Shown: in pieces, positions 8,020-17,942 of the stretch | Numbering within the stretch: the stretch's first letter is position 1 | How the letters are laid out: each line of letters opens with the position of its first letter | Source of the DNA: an uncultured bacterium | Lineage (GTDB): Bacteria; Bacillota_I; Bacilli_A; RFN20; CAG-826 | Reading direction: 5' to 3' | Length of the DNA: 64,000 nt | Assembly: GCA_949284685.1 (NCBI GenBank) | Contig: CASDWE010000002.1 | Coordinates: 333,064 to 397,063, forward strand | The notes under the pieces: model-generated | What the model was told of the DNA's origin: nothing | Seen by the model: only the letters and a program-made list of their open reading frames with translations | Database searches by the model: none | Made by a program: the position numbers and the translations under genes

Positions 8020-9873
8020 ATGGAAGATTTATCAATTTTAGAACCAGTCAAGCTTTATAATTCAACTTTAAAAAATCAATTTAAGGAAAACGCTATAAAA
8101 TATTTTGATGAATTATTAAAAGAATCAAAAGTTGATGAAAACGAAAATGTACGCCTAGTTAAGGAATACAACAAATATAAAATAGCTTTAGAAAAAACAA
8201 ACAAAGAGATTTTAAAAAACAACGTGTTAAAAACGTTCATGATTCTTTTTATTATATTTGGAGCGATATCATTAATAGTTGGAATAATTGGTCTTGCAAC
8301 AAATTTGTTTGAAATGTATGTTTCTTTAATTTTACTATTTGGTGGTGTTGGATTAATAATTGTTGGCGCTGTTGTTTTAGCGGTTGTTGTTAAAAGCAAA
8401 GCAACAAAACTTGAAGCCAAAAGAAACAAATTGCAAGCTAAAATTACTGAGCAATTTGATTTGTTATCTAAGCAAATCCAGCCTCTTTTAAAACTTTTTG
8501 ATTATAATATTCCAGCAAAAGTAATTAGACAAACAACGCCATTAATACAAGTTGATGATTATTTTGATATTGAAAAATTTACTTATTTAAACGAAAAATA
8601 TAACTTTGGAAATATTACTGATAAACACACATCAACTCATTTTGTGTTATCCGGATCTATCATTGGAAACCCTTTTCTTTTTGTTAGAAATTTAAACGAA
8701 AGTATGGGAAGTAAAGTTTACACCGGCTCAATCGTTATTCATTGGACAGAAACTGTAAGTGATAGCAAAGGTCGCACGCATTTAGTAACTAGAACTCAAA
8801 CCCTAACAGCGTCTGTTTCAAAGCCATACCCTTATTATTCGTATAATACATATCTAGTTTACGGAAATGATGCAGCTCCAAAACTTACTTTTTCAAGAAA
8901 TCCTTCTGGAACATTAGGTAAGAATGAAAAAGCTATTAAAAAATTAGTTAAAGACAGAATTAAAAATTTAAAAGACAAAGCAGAAAAAGCTGTTTCCGAA
9001 GGCAAAAATTTCACCATGATGTCTAATGAAGAATTTGAAGCTCTTTTTAATGCAGAAAATAGAAATAATGAAGTTGAATTTAGATTATTGTTTACACCTC
9101 TTGCTCAAAAAAATTATGTTGAACTTTTAAAAAGCCAAAAACCATTTGGAGATGACTTTGTTTTTGAAAAGAAAAAATGTTTAAATTTTATTGTTTCTAA
9201 TCATACACAAAAAAACGATGTATATGCTTATCCAGAAAGATTTTATGGTTATGATGTTAAAGTGATGCGCGATAATTTTGTCAATTATTTATGTAATTAT
9301 TTTGAAGGATTTTATTTTGATATGGTTCCAATATTATCCATTCCTTTATATCAACAGCAAAAATCTCATGAGTATATATATGAAAAGAAGTTTAAACAAA
9401 ATTATACAAACTATGAAGATGAAGTAATGGCCAATCGTCTTGGATGGCAAAATTTTAGACCCGATGAAAGCGCGACAGATGTTATATTGAAAACATCTTA
9501 TTTATCTTCGGATAAAAATACTGACAAAATAAAAGTATGTGCGTATTCTTATAAAGCGATTCCACGTGTTGATTATGTTTATGTTTTTGGTGGTGATGGT
9601 CGAAATCACGCTGTTCCTGTTCCTTGGAATGAATACGTTGAAGTAAAAAAAGATTCACTTATTGGTGTTAAAAAAATTTCAAGTGATAAACCATCTATAG
9701 ATTCCGTTTCAGATAAAATATATGAATATTTCTCTAAATATAACAAAAAAGGTGTTCATCACTTTGAAAGGGGTTTACTAGCATTTTTGCTAGATCAAGA
9801 TTATACTAATAGTGGTGATGATGAATTAAATAATCTTTTTAATTCACTGCTTGCCAAAAAAGAAGAAAATTAA
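8020..9873 (+). CDS. unrecognised 617-residue membrane protein, operon with LemA
   Basis: I do not recognise the family with certainty. The layout is an N-terminal charged helical region (1-70), two adjacent membrane segments (about 72-92 and 100-124), a Lys/Glu-rich helix (125-150), then a cytoplasmic part of some 460 residues rich in aromatic residues. The membrane hairpin followed by a soluble domain recalls DUF3137-like proteins, but I cannot confirm that. No catalytic motif stands out. I place the start at the ATG at 8020 (MEDLSILEPV), because the upstream TTG at 7972 lies inside a promoter-like TATAAT. The stop is 16 bases before lemA, so the two are cotranscribed and probably act together at the membrane. 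Confidence 0.75.
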   Translation: MEDLSILEPVKLYNSTLKNQFKENAIKYFDELLKESKVDENENVRLVKEYNKYKIALEKTNKEILKNNVLKTFMILFIIFGAISLIVGIIGLATNLFEMYVSLILLFGGVGLIIVGAVVLAVVVKSKATKLEAKRNKLQAKITEQFDLLSKQIQPLLKLFDYNIPAKVIRQTTPLIQVDDYFDIEKFTYLNEKYNFGNITDKHTSTHFVLSGSIIGNPFLFVRNLNESMGSKVYTGSIVIHWTETVSDSKGRTHLVTRTQTLTASVSKPYPYYSYNTYLVYGNDAAPKLTFSRNPSGTLGKNEKAIKKLVKDRIKNLKDKAEKAVSEGKNFTMMSNEEFEALFNAENRNNEVEFRLLFTPLAQKNYVELLKSQKPFGDDFVFEKKKCLNFIVSNHTQKNDVYAYPERFYGYDVKVMRDNFVNYLCNYFEGFYFDMVPILSIPLYQQQKSHEYIYEKKFKQNYTNYEDEVMANRLGWQNFRPDESATDVILKTSYLSSDKNTDKIKVCAYSYKAIPRVDYVYVFGGDGRNHAVPVPWNEYVEVKKDSLIGVKKISSDKPSIDSVSDKIYEYFSKYNKKGVHHFERGLLAFLLDQDYTNSGDDELNNLFNSLLAKKEEN

Positions 9874-9889
9874 TTGGAGGTTACAAATT

Positions 9890-10555
9890 ATGGCGAATCA
9901 ATTAGATGAAATGAATGGGCCAACCCTTGAACAAGGAAGAGATGTAAACGTAATTGCAAAACAAATCCCTATTAAAGTTGGTTGGGGTTCTAAATTTTTT
10001 GAAGTCATGCTTTGGGTATTAGGTATTATTCCTGGCGTTATCTTTTTGTTTATGAAAATTAAAGCAGGCAATTATTTAAGACAATTAGAACAAAAAATTC
10101 AACATGACGCTTCGCAAATTGATAATTATTTGGAACAACGTGTTATGATTTTAACAAACGCTGCCAAATTATTAGACAAGGCTATTGATTTAGATAAAGA
10201 AACAATGGTTCAAATCGCAGCTTATCGTGGTGGAAATCATAACGATGATGAAGCAAGAAATGAAATTGCTAGCAAAATAGATTCTGTTGGAACCAAAATT
10301 AATCTTGCTTTTGAAAATTATCCTGATTTAAAAGCTCATAATGAAATCGCAGATGTTTTAAGTCAAAACTCTTATTTGCAAAAAGAAATTACTGCAGCAA
10401 GAGATGTTTATAATGACACTGTTAATGCTTGGAATAGAGATATTAATGCTTGGCCAACCAAGATGATTGTCGCAGCTAAACAAGGATATACAACACGTAT
10501 TCCATTTGCGACCACTAGCGAGATTAAAGAACAAGCTAGAGGAGTGTTTTTCTAA
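9890..10555 (+). CDS. lemA: LemA family membrane protein
   Basis: 221 residues from the ATG at 9890, chosen because TTGGAGGTTACAAATT gives a perfect Shine-Dalgarno; the longer frame from 9851 would overlap the previous gene. One membrane segment lies at about residues 37-56. It is followed by the long antiparallel helical bundle typical of LemA (LEQKIQHDASQIDNYLEQR, then ILTNAAKLLDKA). LemA proteins are small membrane-anchored helical proteins with no settled biochemical role. Here the gene is the second of a two-gene operon with an unknown membrane protein, which makes a physical partnership likely (inference). Confidence 0.85.
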   Translation: MANQLDEMNGPTLEQGRDVNVIAKQIPIKVGWGSKFFEVMLWVLGIIPGVIFLFMKIKAGNYLRQLEQKIQHDASQIDNYLEQRVMILTNAAKLLDKAIDLDKETMVQIAAYRGGNHNDDEARNEIASKIDSVGTKINLAFENYPDLKAHNEIADVLSQNSYLQKEITAARDVYNDTVNAWNRDINAWPTKMIVAAKQGYTTRIPFATTSEIKEQARGVFF

Positions 10556-10596
10556 TTTTATAAATTAAAAATTTATCTTATATTTTGGATGGCATT

Positions 10597-11607
10597 ATGA
10601 CTAACAAAACAATTTTAGTTACGGGCGCTGCCGGTTTTATTGGTTATTCATTAATAAATTATTTATATGAACACAATTTTGATTATACAATCATTGGAAT
10701 TGATAATTTAAACGATTACTACGATGTAAATTTAAAACTAGATCGAATAAAAATTTTAAAAAAATACTCCAATTTTACTTTTTTAAAAATGGATATTTCT
10801 AACAAACAAGATTTAGATGGATTATTTAAAAAATTTAATTTCGATATTGTAATTAATTTAGCAGCACAGGCTGGTGTTAGGTATTCTATTTTAAATCCTG
10901 ATGCATATATACAAAGCAACGTGATTGGTTTTTATAATATCTTAGAATGTGTTAGACACGCTAGTAGCGTTAAACATCTTATTTATGCCTCTTCATCTTC
11001 AATTTATGGTAACAATCAAAAAGTGCCTTATTCTGAAAAAGATAAGACTAGCAAACCCGTATCATTATATGCCGCTAGTAAATTAACTAACGAGCAATTT
11101 GCTTATGCGTATTGCAAATTATACGGCATTCCTTGTACTGGATTAAGATTTTTTACAGTTTACGGGCCTTATGGTAGACCAGATATGGCTTATTTTTCAT
11201 TTACAAATAAAATGTTAAATAACGAGCAAATAACATTGTTTAATAACGGGGATATGTATAGAGACTTCACATATATTGATGACGTATGTATAACAATTTC
11301 AAAAATTATTTGTTCAAACGTTAAATTAAACGAAGATAATTTGCCATATCAAGTATATAATGTCGGTAATAATCATCCGGAAAATTTAAAAGACTTTTAT
11401 AATATCATTGGCGAATGTTTGTTAAATCATCAAATGATTTTAAAAATTCCAGAACCAACATATTTGCCAATGCAACCAGGAGATGTTTATCAAACTTACG
11501 CTGATACTGAGAAGTTAGAAAATGATTTTGAGTTTTGTCCCAAAACATCTTTAAAAGACGGAATAGAAAAATTTATTGTTTGGTATAAACAATATTATTT
11601 AAAATAG
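10597..11607 (+). CDS. UDP-glucuronate 4-epimerase (CapI-like)
   Basis: Short-chain dehydrogenase-type epimerase of 336 residues, starting at the ATG at 10597 ([10 protein letters not shown]); a TTG four codons upstream is less likely. It shows GAAGFIG for NAD binding, the catalytic Tyr and Lys in [12 protein letters not shown], and signatures typical of UDP-glucuronate 4-epimerases: [28 protein letters not shown] and [16 protein letters not shown]. It would interconvert UDP-glucuronate and UDP-galacturonate in the cytoplasm. The next gene makes UDP-glucuronate, which supports this over a UDP-glucose or UDP-GlcNAc epimerase. It is the first gene of an eight-gene polysaccharide run on the plus strand. 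Confidence 0.87.
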   Translation: MTNKTILVTGAAGFIGYSLINYLYEHNFDYTIIGIDNLNDYYDVNLKLDRIKILKKYSNFTFLKMDISNKQDLDGLFKKFNFDIVINLAAQAGVRYSILNPDAYIQSNVIGFYNILECVRHASSVKHLIYASSSSIYGNNQKVPYSEKDKTSKPVSLYAASKLTNEQFAYAYCKLYGIPCTGLRFFTVYGPYGRPDMAYFSFTNKMLNNEQITLFNNGDMYRDFTYIDDVCITISKIICSNVKLNEDNLPYQVYNVGNNHPENLKDFYNIIGECLLNHQMILKIPEPTYLPMQPGDVYQTYADTEKLENDFEFCPKTSLKDGIEKFIVWYKQYYLK

Positions 11608-11629
11608 TTATGTTAGGATTTATTTGTAT

Positions 11630-12838
11630 ATGAAAATAGCAGTCGTAGGAACAGGATATGTTGGTTTATCAAATGCAGTAATGTTTTCTTTAAAACATGA
11701 AACGTACGCTATCGACATAAATAAAAATGTTGTTGAAGCAATAAACAATCGTCAAGCACATTTTTTTGACCCTGATATTATGGAATATTATAAGACAAAA
11801 ACACTCAACTTAAGAGCTGATACAGATGGTAAAAAATATTATAAAGGTATGGATATGATATTCATTGCCACACCGACGAATTATGATCCTGTTAAAAACT
11901 ATTTTGACACATCAAGCGTTGAATCAACAATACATGATATATTGTTACTAAACAAAAACGCTAAAATTATCATAAAGTCAACTATTCCTGTCGGATATTG
12001 TAATGAGTTAGTTAAAAAATTTAACTATGATGATATATATTTTGTTCCTGAATTTTTAAAAGAAGGAAAAGCCTTGCATGATTGTTTATATCCTACTCGA
12101 ATAATAGTGGGTGTTTATAAAAAAGAAAAAAAATATCTCGAATTTGCACAAAAAATAATAAATTTAATGCTAGATTGTGGTATGAAAAAAGATTGCAAAA
12201 ATCATATTTATAAATATTCAGAAGCTGAAGCTGTTAAATTATTCGCCAATACTTATTTAGCAACTAGAATCTCTTTTTTTAATGAACTAGATTCATATGC
12301 ACTTTCTAAAAATTTAAACGCTAAAGACATTATTGAAGGCGTTTGTGACGATCCACGAATTGGAGATTTTTATAACAATCCTTCGTTTGGTTATGGTGGA
12401 TATTGTTTACCAAAAGACACCAAACAACTAAAAGCAAATTTTAATGATGTCCCTAATAATTTAATAAGTGCTGTTGTTGATTCAAATAGAACAAGAAAAG
12501 ATTTTATTTGTGATGAAATATTAAAAAGATTAAATTTTAAAAATGATGGAAGCGATTCCTTTTGTGTTGGTGTTTATCGTTTAACAATGAAAAGCGGATC
12601 TGATAATTATAAAATGAGTTCTATCCAAGGAATAATGAAACGATTAAAATCGAAAGGAATTGATGTGATCGTTTATGAACCAACATATAAAGATAATTTG
12701 TTTTTCAATAGTAAAGTTATCAACAATTTAAATGATTTTAAAAATAAAGCCGATTTGATAATAGCAAATAGATATAATATCGAACTTGATGATGTCAAAG
12801 ATAAGGTATTTACACGCGATCTATTTAGACGAGATTAA
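11630..12838 (+). CDS. ugd: UDP-glucose 6-dehydrogenase
   Basis: 402 residues. Oxidises UDP-glucose to UDP-glucuronate with two NAD+. Visible: N-terminal Rossmann motif [10 protein letters not shown], the central [14 protein letters not shown] and YPTRIIVG segments, and the catalytic Cys in [15 protein letters not shown] at about residue 260. Start is the ATG at 11630 with AGGA about 12 bases upstream; a TTG two codons earlier is possible. It follows the epimerase by 22 bases, so the pair supplies UDP-glucuronate and UDP-galacturonate for the polysaccharide made by this operon. Confidence 0.93.
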   Translation: MKIAVVGTGYVGLSNAVMFSLKHETYAIDINKNVVEAINNRQAHFFDPDIMEYYKTKTLNLRADTDGKKYYKGMDMIFIATPTNYDPVKNYFDTSSVESTIHDILLLNKNAKIIIKSTIPVGYCNELVKKFNYDDIYFVPEFLKEGKALHDCLYPTRIIVGVYKKEKKYLEFAQKIINLMLDCGMKKDCKNHIYKYSEAEAVKLFANTYLATRISFFNELDSYALSKNLNAKDIIEGVCDDPRIGDFYNNPSFGYGGYCLPKDTKQLKANFNDVPNNLISAVVDSNRTRKDFICDEILKRLNFKNDGSDSFCVGVYRLTMKSGSDNYKMSSIQGIMKRLKSKGIDVIVYEPTYKDNLFFNSKVINNLNDFKNKADLIIANRYNIELDDVKDKVFTRDLFRRD

Positions 12839-12855
12839 AACAAAAGGGGAAAGCG

Positions 12856-13872
12856 ATGGATTTTAGTGGAAAAACAATTTTAATTACAGGTGGCACTGGT
12901 TCTTTTGGAAATGCAGCTTGCAAAAAAATTCTAAAGACAAATATTAAAGAAATTAGGATTTTATCTCGCGATGAAGCAAAACAAGATTCGATGCGCACTT
13001 TTTATGATGATAATCGTTTAAAATTTTATATTGGTGATGTTAGAGATTTTAATTCTATTGAATATGCTTTTAAAGATGTAGATTATGTTTTCCACGCAGC
13101 AGCACTAAAACAAGTTCCTTCTTGCGAATTTTTTCCTATCGAAGCCGTAAAAACAAACGTTTTAGGTTCAGATAATGTGATAAAAGCATGTTTAAAATAT
13201 CATGTCAAGAAAGCAGTGTTTTTATCAACAGATAAGGCTGTCTATCCCATCAATGTTATGGGAATGAGCAAGGCTTTAATGGAAAAAAACGTTATTGCGA
13301 TAAGTCAAAAATTAAAAAAAGATGACACTATTTTGTGTTTGACAAGATATGGGAATGTGATGGGTTCAAGAGGATCTGTTATTCCATTATTTTTAAATCA
13401 AATCAAACAAAACAAATCTTTAACAATTACTAACCCAGATATGACTAGATTCATGATGAGTTTAGATGAAGCGTTAGATTTGGTTTTATATGCTTTTGAA
13501 TACGGCGAACAAGGTGATTTATTTGTTAAAAAAGATCCTGCTGCTACCATTGATACTTTAGCTGATGCGATTCTTGAAATCACACACTCCAATGTTAAGA
13601 AAAATTATATAGGAACTCGTCATGGTGAAAAATTATATGAAACATTAATTAGCAGTGAAGAAATGTTTAGGGCGGTTTCTTATGAATATTTTTATAAAAT
13701 CGTTCCGGACAATCGCGATTTAAATTATCATCTTCACAGTAAGGAAAGTATTGCTAAAAGTAATTTGAATTATGAAGCATATACTTCACATAATACAAAA
13801 AGATTAAATAAAGAGGAATTAAAAAAACTATTATTAACGCTTGATATATTTAAAGAATTTTTCAAGGAATAA
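12856..13872 (+). CDS. capE: UDP-GlcNAc 4,6-dehydratase/5-epimerase (CapE/FnlA type)
   Basis: 338 residues. First enzyme of the UDP-N-acetyl-L-fucosamine pathway: dehydrates and inverts UDP-GlcNAc. It has the SDR motif GGTGSFG, the family segment FHAAALKQVPSCEFFP and NVMGMSKALMEKN. In that last motif Met replaces the usual catalytic Tyr of YxxxK; this MxxxK form is characteristic of the CapE/FnlA group and separates it from retaining dehydratases. The C-terminal GTRHGEKLYETLIS is also typical. A GGGGAAAG site precedes the ATG. The next two genes encode the other two enzymes of the same pathway, so the assignment is mutually supported. Confidence 0.93.
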   Translation: MDFSGKTILITGGTGSFGNAACKKILKTNIKEIRILSRDEAKQDSMRTFYDDNRLKFYIGDVRDFNSIEYAFKDVDYVFHAAALKQVPSCEFFPIEAVKTNVLGSDNVIKACLKYHVKKAVFLSTDKAVYPINVMGMSKALMEKNVIAISQKLKKDDTILCLTRYGNVMGSRGSVIPLFLNQIKQNKSLTITNPDMTRFMMSLDEALDLVLYAFEYGEQGDLFVKKDPAATIDTLADAILEITHSNVKKNYIGTRHGEKLYETLISSEEMFRAVSYEYFYKIVPDNRDLNYHLHSKESIAKSNLNYEAYTSHNTKRLNKEELKKLLLTLDIFKEFFKE

Positions 13873-13875
13873 ACG

Positions 13876-14973
13876 ATGAAAATTTTAATAACTGGAAGTA
13901 GTGGTTTTATTGGAAAAAATTTAACGTCTTGGTTAAAAAATTTAAACTATGAACTGTTATTATTAGATTTAGATAATCAAAATAATTTAACTGATTATGT
14001 TTTGCAAGCTGATTTTATTGTCCATTTAGCGGGCATTAACAAAAGTATAAATAGCAACGATTTTTATAGAGGAAACGTCACGCTTATTTCACAAATTATT
14101 TATATTTTGATTAATTCAAATAAACATACGCCTATTTTTTACGCTTCCTCTATCAAAGCAAATGAAAATTCTGACTATGGTCTTTCAAAAAAACAAGCTG
14201 AAAATCTTTTATTTAAAATGTCTAAAACATATAATTTCCCAGTTTATATTGTTCGTTTAGATAATGTATTTGGTAAATGGTGTAAACCTAATTACAATTC
14301 TGTTGTCGCAACATTTTCTTATAACATTTTAAATAACTTGCAAACAAATATTTTTGATGAAAATAAAGAATTAACTCTTATTCATGTTGATGATGTTTGT
14401 AAAAATATTGTTGCTATATTAGAGCAAGAAAAATATGATGGTTCAGATTCGATAATTAGTTTTAAACCAATAACAAAAATAACGGTAAAAAATTTATTTG
14501 ATTTATTAAATAATTTTAAGCATAACAATTACAACGACATCGATTTTAATAATAAATTTATCAAAACACTATATTCGACATATATTTCTTATTTAGAAGA
14601 AAAGGATTTTTGTAGCTTATTAAAAACAAATTTAGATGAAAGAGGTATGTTTATTGAATTATTTAAAGAACCATTTGGACAAGTATCTTTAAATATAATC
14701 AATCCAGGTAAAGTAAAAGGCGGGCATTATCATAATATAAAAATAGAAAAATTTATTTGTGTAAAAGGTGAATGCGTGGTTCGTTTAAGAAAAATATTAG
14801 AAAAAAGAATTATAGAATATAATTTAAAAGAAGGCGATAACAAAGCATTAACAATTATTCCAGGGTATACTCATGAAATAATTAATAACACAAAAGACAT
14901 CTGTTCACTTATAATTTATTGTAGTGAAGTGTTTGATGAATCTAATTCAGACACTTATAAATTAAAGGTTTAA
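13876..14973 (+). CDS. capF: CapF-like bifunctional reductase/cupin epimerase
   Basis: 365 residues in two domains. The N-terminal SDR domain (about 1-245) has GSSGFIGKNL and the Tyr/Lys pair in DYGLSKKQAENLL. The C-terminal cupin domain (about 265-365) has HYHNIKIEKFICVKGECV and a second His in PGYTHEIINN. This fusion is specific to CapF/FnlB, which reduces and epimerises the CapE product to UDP-N-acetyl-6-deoxy-L-talosamine. It begins three bases after capE and is followed after one base by the 2-epimerase, a tight cotranscribed trio. Confidence 0.93.
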   Translation: MKILITGSSGFIGKNLTSWLKNLNYELLLLDLDNQNNLTDYVLQADFIVHLAGINKSINSNDFYRGNVTLISQIIYILINSNKHTPIFYASSIKANENSDYGLSKKQAENLLFKMSKTYNFPVYIVRLDNVFGKWCKPNYNSVVATFSYNILNNLQTNIFDENKELTLIHVDDVCKNIVAILEQEKYDGSDSIISFKPITKITVKNLFDLLNNFKHNNYNDIDFNNKFIKTLYSTYISYLEEKDFCSLLKTNLDERGMFIELFKEPFGQVSLNIINPGKVKGGHYHNIKIEKFICVKGECVVRLRKILEKRIIEYNLKEGDNKALTIIPGYTHEIINNTKDICSLIIYCSEVFDESNSDTYKLKV

Positions 14974-14974
14974 T

Positions 14975-16096
14975 ATGAAAGAAAAATTGAAATTAATGAC
15001 TATTCTTGGTACCAGGCCAGAAATAATTCGTCTAAGCGAAGTTATCAAAAAATGTGATAAATGTTTTGAACATATTTTAGTTCACACAGGACAAAATTAT
15101 GATTATGAATTAAATGATATTTTTTTCAAAGAATTAGATTTGAGAAAACCTAACTATTATTTAAATTGCGCTGGCGAAAATTTAGGACAAACAATAGGAA
15201 ACATCATTGATAAAAGTTATCAAATTATACAAAAAGAAAACCCCGATGCAATTTTGATTTTAGGTGATACAAATTCTGCACTTTCTGCAATTAGTGCAAA
15301 AAGGTTAAAAGTACCTATTTTCCATATGGAAGCTGGCAACAGATGTTGGGATTTTAATGTCGCAGAAATGACTAATAGAGTTATTGTAGATCACATAAGT
15401 GACGTAAATTTGGCTTATGTTGAAAATTCAAAATTGAATTTAATGAACGAAGGAATCGACATAAAAAATATTTTTGTGACCGGTTCTCCAATGTATGAAG
15501 TTTTACAAAAAAATATGCAAAAAATTAAAAATAGTCAAGTTTTGCAACGTTTAAATTTAAAACCACGCGAATATATTTTAGTTTCAGCACATCGTGAAGA
15601 GAATATTGATATCGATGAAAATTTTATGCTTTTAGCTAATTCTATTAACGCTGTTGCGAAAAAATATAATATTCCGATTATTTATTCTACACATCCGCGA
15701 ACAATGAAAAAAATAAATAAGACGAATTTTAAATTTGATGAACTTGTTAATAATGTTAAACCATTTGGATTTATTGATTATACCAATTTAGAAATGAACG
15801 CACTATTTGTACTATCGGATTCTGGTACTTTAACTGAAGAATCTTCAATGCTAAATTTTAATGGTATTTTATTTAGAACCTCTACTGAAAGACCTGAGGG
15901 ATTAGATGATGGCACAATTATAATAAGCGGTATTGATAAAAATAGTGTTTTGTCGGCTTGTGAACTCGCTCTTGAAATAGGAAATGATGGTAAGCCTAAT
16001 CAAAACTATTCTATGAATAATGTTTCAGACAAAGTTGTAAAAATAATTCAAAGCTACACCAATATTATTAATAAGACTGTTTGGCATAAAAAATGA
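14975..16096 (+). CDS. capG: UDP-N-acetylglucosamine 2-epimerase family (CapG/FnlC)
   Basis: 373 residues, close to the family length. Motifs: GTRPEIIRLSEV at the N-terminus, VHTGQNYDYELNDIFF, ILGDTNSALSAISAKR, FHMEAGNRCWDFNVAEMTNR, and SDSGTLTEESSMLNF near the C-terminus. In this context it makes UDP-N-acetyl-L-fucosamine from the CapF product rather than UDP-ManNAc. The wording GNRCWDFNVAEM differs from WecB-type GL(R/K)..P.PEE and fits the CapG group. It ends with TGA and overlaps the next gene by four bases (ATGA), so the two are translationally coupled. Confidence 0.92.
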   Translation: MKEKLKLMTILGTRPEIIRLSEVIKKCDKCFEHILVHTGQNYDYELNDIFFKELDLRKPNYYLNCAGENLGQTIGNIIDKSYQIIQKENPDAILILGDTNSALSAISAKRLKVPIFHMEAGNRCWDFNVAEMTNRVIVDHISDVNLAYVENSKLNLMNEGIDIKNIFVTGSPMYEVLQKNMQKIKNSQVLQRLNLKPREYILVSAHREENIDIDENFMLLANSINAVAKKYNIPIIYSTHPRTMKKINKTNFKFDELVNNVKPFGFIDYTNLEMNALFVLSDSGTLTEESSMLNFNGILFRTSTERPEGLDDGTIIISGIDKNSVLSACELALEIGNDGKPNQNYSMNNVSDKVVKIIQSYTNIINKTVWHKK

Positions 16097-17295
16097 AAAT
16101 TTTAATTGTTACGCCTAGATTTTATCCTGAACAATTTAAAATAAATGATATCGCTTTTCATCTTGCAAAATCAAACGACGTGGATGTAATTTGTAATATT
16201 CCTGATTATCATATTGGCAAATATTATAAGGGTTATGGGGTTTTTAAAAAAAGAAAAGATAAATATGACAACATTAACATATATCGTTTATTTACTATAC
16301 AAAGAAGACACAATTTATTTTCGTTAGGACTTAGTTATATTTCTTTTTTGTTCTCTGGATTAATAAAAGCGAGTTTTTTAAAAAACAAATATGACGTAGT
16401 GCTAAATTATCAATTATCCCCAGTGTATATTAATTATGTTGGCTTAAAAATTGCTAAAAAACTTCACATACCTTGCATAACTTATATATTAGATTATTGG
16501 CCTGATTCTTTATGTGCTGCTAAAAAATCTATCAAGAAAGATTCTATTTTTTATAAAACAGTCGCTAAACATAGCAATAAATCTTATAAACAAAGCGATT
16601 ATATTTTTATTTCTAGTTTAGGATTTAAACAAAAATTAATTTCTCTTGGAATAAACGAGAATAAAATTTTCTACATGCCAAATTTTGGGGAGGATATTTT
16701 TTATAAAAACATCTTAAATGAGAAATTGAATATTTCCACTCCTGAAAATAAATTCAAAATTTTGTATGCGGGGAATATTGGTCTTGTTCAAAGATTGGAT
16801 GTTTTGGTCGATATTGCTATTATTGCTAAAAAAGAAAACGACAATAGTTTTGTATTTATTGTTGTAGGAGAAGGTTCATATAAGGAAGAATTAAAAGCAA
16901 ACATAATTAAAGAAAATTTAGAAAATTATTTTATTATTTATGATGAACAACCTATTACAAATATGCCTAATTTTTATAATGATGCGGATGCATTTTTCTT
17001 TTCGCTTGATAAGCAATTAGCGTTTACCACACCAGCAAAATTGGTGACATATTTTGCATACAATAAACCAATTTTGGCTTTTGCTTATGATGAGTGTAAA
17101 GATTTAATAAATGAATATGGTGGTGGTGTTATTATAGATGAAAATAAACCATATCAAGCTTGTCATTATCTAGTCAACAATCATGTTGCTATAACTAATA
17201 AAATTAATAAATCATTTTACAAAACTAATTTTGTTAAAAATGAAGTGTTAGATAAATTAGAAAAAACAATATTTTCGATTGTTAAAAACAAATAA
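16093..17295 (+). CDS. family 4 glycosyltransferase (possible L-FucNAc transferase)
   Basis: 400-residue GT-B protein starting ILIVTPRFYPEQFKIND, typical of the group that includes E. coli WbuB and S. aureus CapL. The C-terminal half has ILYAGNIGLVQRLD, a nucleotide-binding region and the GT4 end motif in the form FTTPAKLVTYFAYNKPILAF. In several bacteria the gene after capEFG-type genes transfers the L-FucNAc residue, so this is the likely acceptor-side step here (inference from context). The start codon overlaps the stop of capG. Acts on the cytoplasmic face of the membrane on a lipid-linked sugar. Confidence 0.85.
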   Translation: MKILIVTPRFYPEQFKINDIAFHLAKSNDVDVICNIPDYHIGKYYKGYGVFKKRKDKYDNINIYRLFTIQRRHNLFSLGLSYISFLFSGLIKASFLKNKYDVVLNYQLSPVYINYVGLKIAKKLHIPCITYILDYWPDSLCAAKKSIKKDSIFYKTVAKHSNKSYKQSDYIFISSLGFKQKLISLGINENKIFYMPNFGEDIFYKNILNEKLNISTPENKFKILYAGNIGLVQRLDVLVDIAIIAKKENDNSFVFIVVGEGSYKEELKANIIKENLENYFIIYDEQPITNMPNFYNDADAFFFSLDKQLAFTTPAKLVTYFAYNKPILAFAYDECKDLINEYGGGVIIDENKPYQACHYLVNNHVAITNKINKSFYKTNFVKNEVLDKLEKTIFSIVKNK

Positions 17296-17324
17296 TTGTT
17301 TTTGTGTTGCTGATTTTTTAAAAT
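17296..17324 (+). promoter_or_regulatory. promoter before the phosphoglycosyl transferase
   Basis: TTGTTT (17296-17301), 17 bases, TAAAAT (17319-17324). The -10 box ends nine bases before the ATG at 17334 and there is no Shine-Dalgarno, so this looks like an internal promoter giving a leaderless mRNA. Confidence 0.5.
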
Positions 17325-17333
17325 TATTTACGT

Positions 17334-17942
17334 ATGAAATACACTTTTACAAAAAGGCAAAAGGTCTATTTGGTTTTTAAAAGAATATTCGATATTATCG
17401 GATCTATTTTTGGAATTATTTTATGCTCTCCGCTGATGGTAGTAGTGGCTATTATTATTAAATGTGTTTCAAAAGGCCCTGTATTTTTTGTTCAAAAAAG
17501 ATATGGAAAAAATTTAAATATATTTAAAATTATTAAATTTAGAACGATGAAGGTTGATGCTCCAGAAGTATCTCAATTTAATTTAGATTATGAAGATGAA
17601 ATTGCTATGACATATAAATTTGGCGAATTTTTAAGAAAGACCTCGATAGATGAATTGCCAAATATGTTTAATGTTTTAAAAGGGGATATGTCTTTTATTG
17701 GACCAAGGCCAAGTTTAATAAGAAACGAAGAAGCATTAAAAGAAATACGTTTGTCTTATACCCCAAATGCTTATGACGTTTTACCTGGCATTACATCTTA
17801 TAGTATAGTAAAAGGATATCGCAGTCACGATTATGAATTAAAAGCTAAATTTGATAGCGAATACGTTAAAAAAATGTCATTTATAACAGACTTTAAAATA
17901 TTTTTTATGACGATATATTATGTTTTTTCTAAAAAAGTATAA
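17334..17942 (+). CDS. initiating phosphoglycosyl transferase (monotopic)
   Basis: 202 residues, the small PglC/CapM-type catalytic unit without the extra N-terminal membrane domain of WcaJ. An N-terminal re-entrant hydrophobic helix (about 17-42) is followed by GPVFFVQKRYGKN, FKIIKFRTM, the catalytic Asp-Glu dyad in KTSIDELPNMFNVLKGDMSFIGPRP (written here as separate parts: TSIDELPN and GDMSFIGPRP) and PGITSYS. It transfers a sugar phosphate to undecaprenyl phosphate and so starts each polysaccharide unit. The 38-base gap before it is the largest in the operon and contains a promoter. Its stop abuts the stop of the convergent hydrolase gene with no base between. Confidence 0.93.
   Translation: MKYTFTKRQKVYLVFKRIFDIIGSIFGIILCSPLMVVVAIIIKCVSKGPVFFVQKRYGKNLNIFKIIKFRTMKVDAPEVSQFNLDYEDEIAMTYKFGEFLRKTSIDELPNMFNVLKGDMSFIGPRPSLIRNEEALKEIRLSYTPNAYDVLPGITSYSIVKGYRSHDYELKAKFDSEYVKKMSFITDFKIFFMTIYYVFSKKV

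Noticed and set aside
8076-8429. 117-residue ORF on the minus strand
   Set aside because: Shadow of the 617-residue gene. Its Thr/Pro/Asn-rich translation is what an antisense read of AT-rich coding gives.
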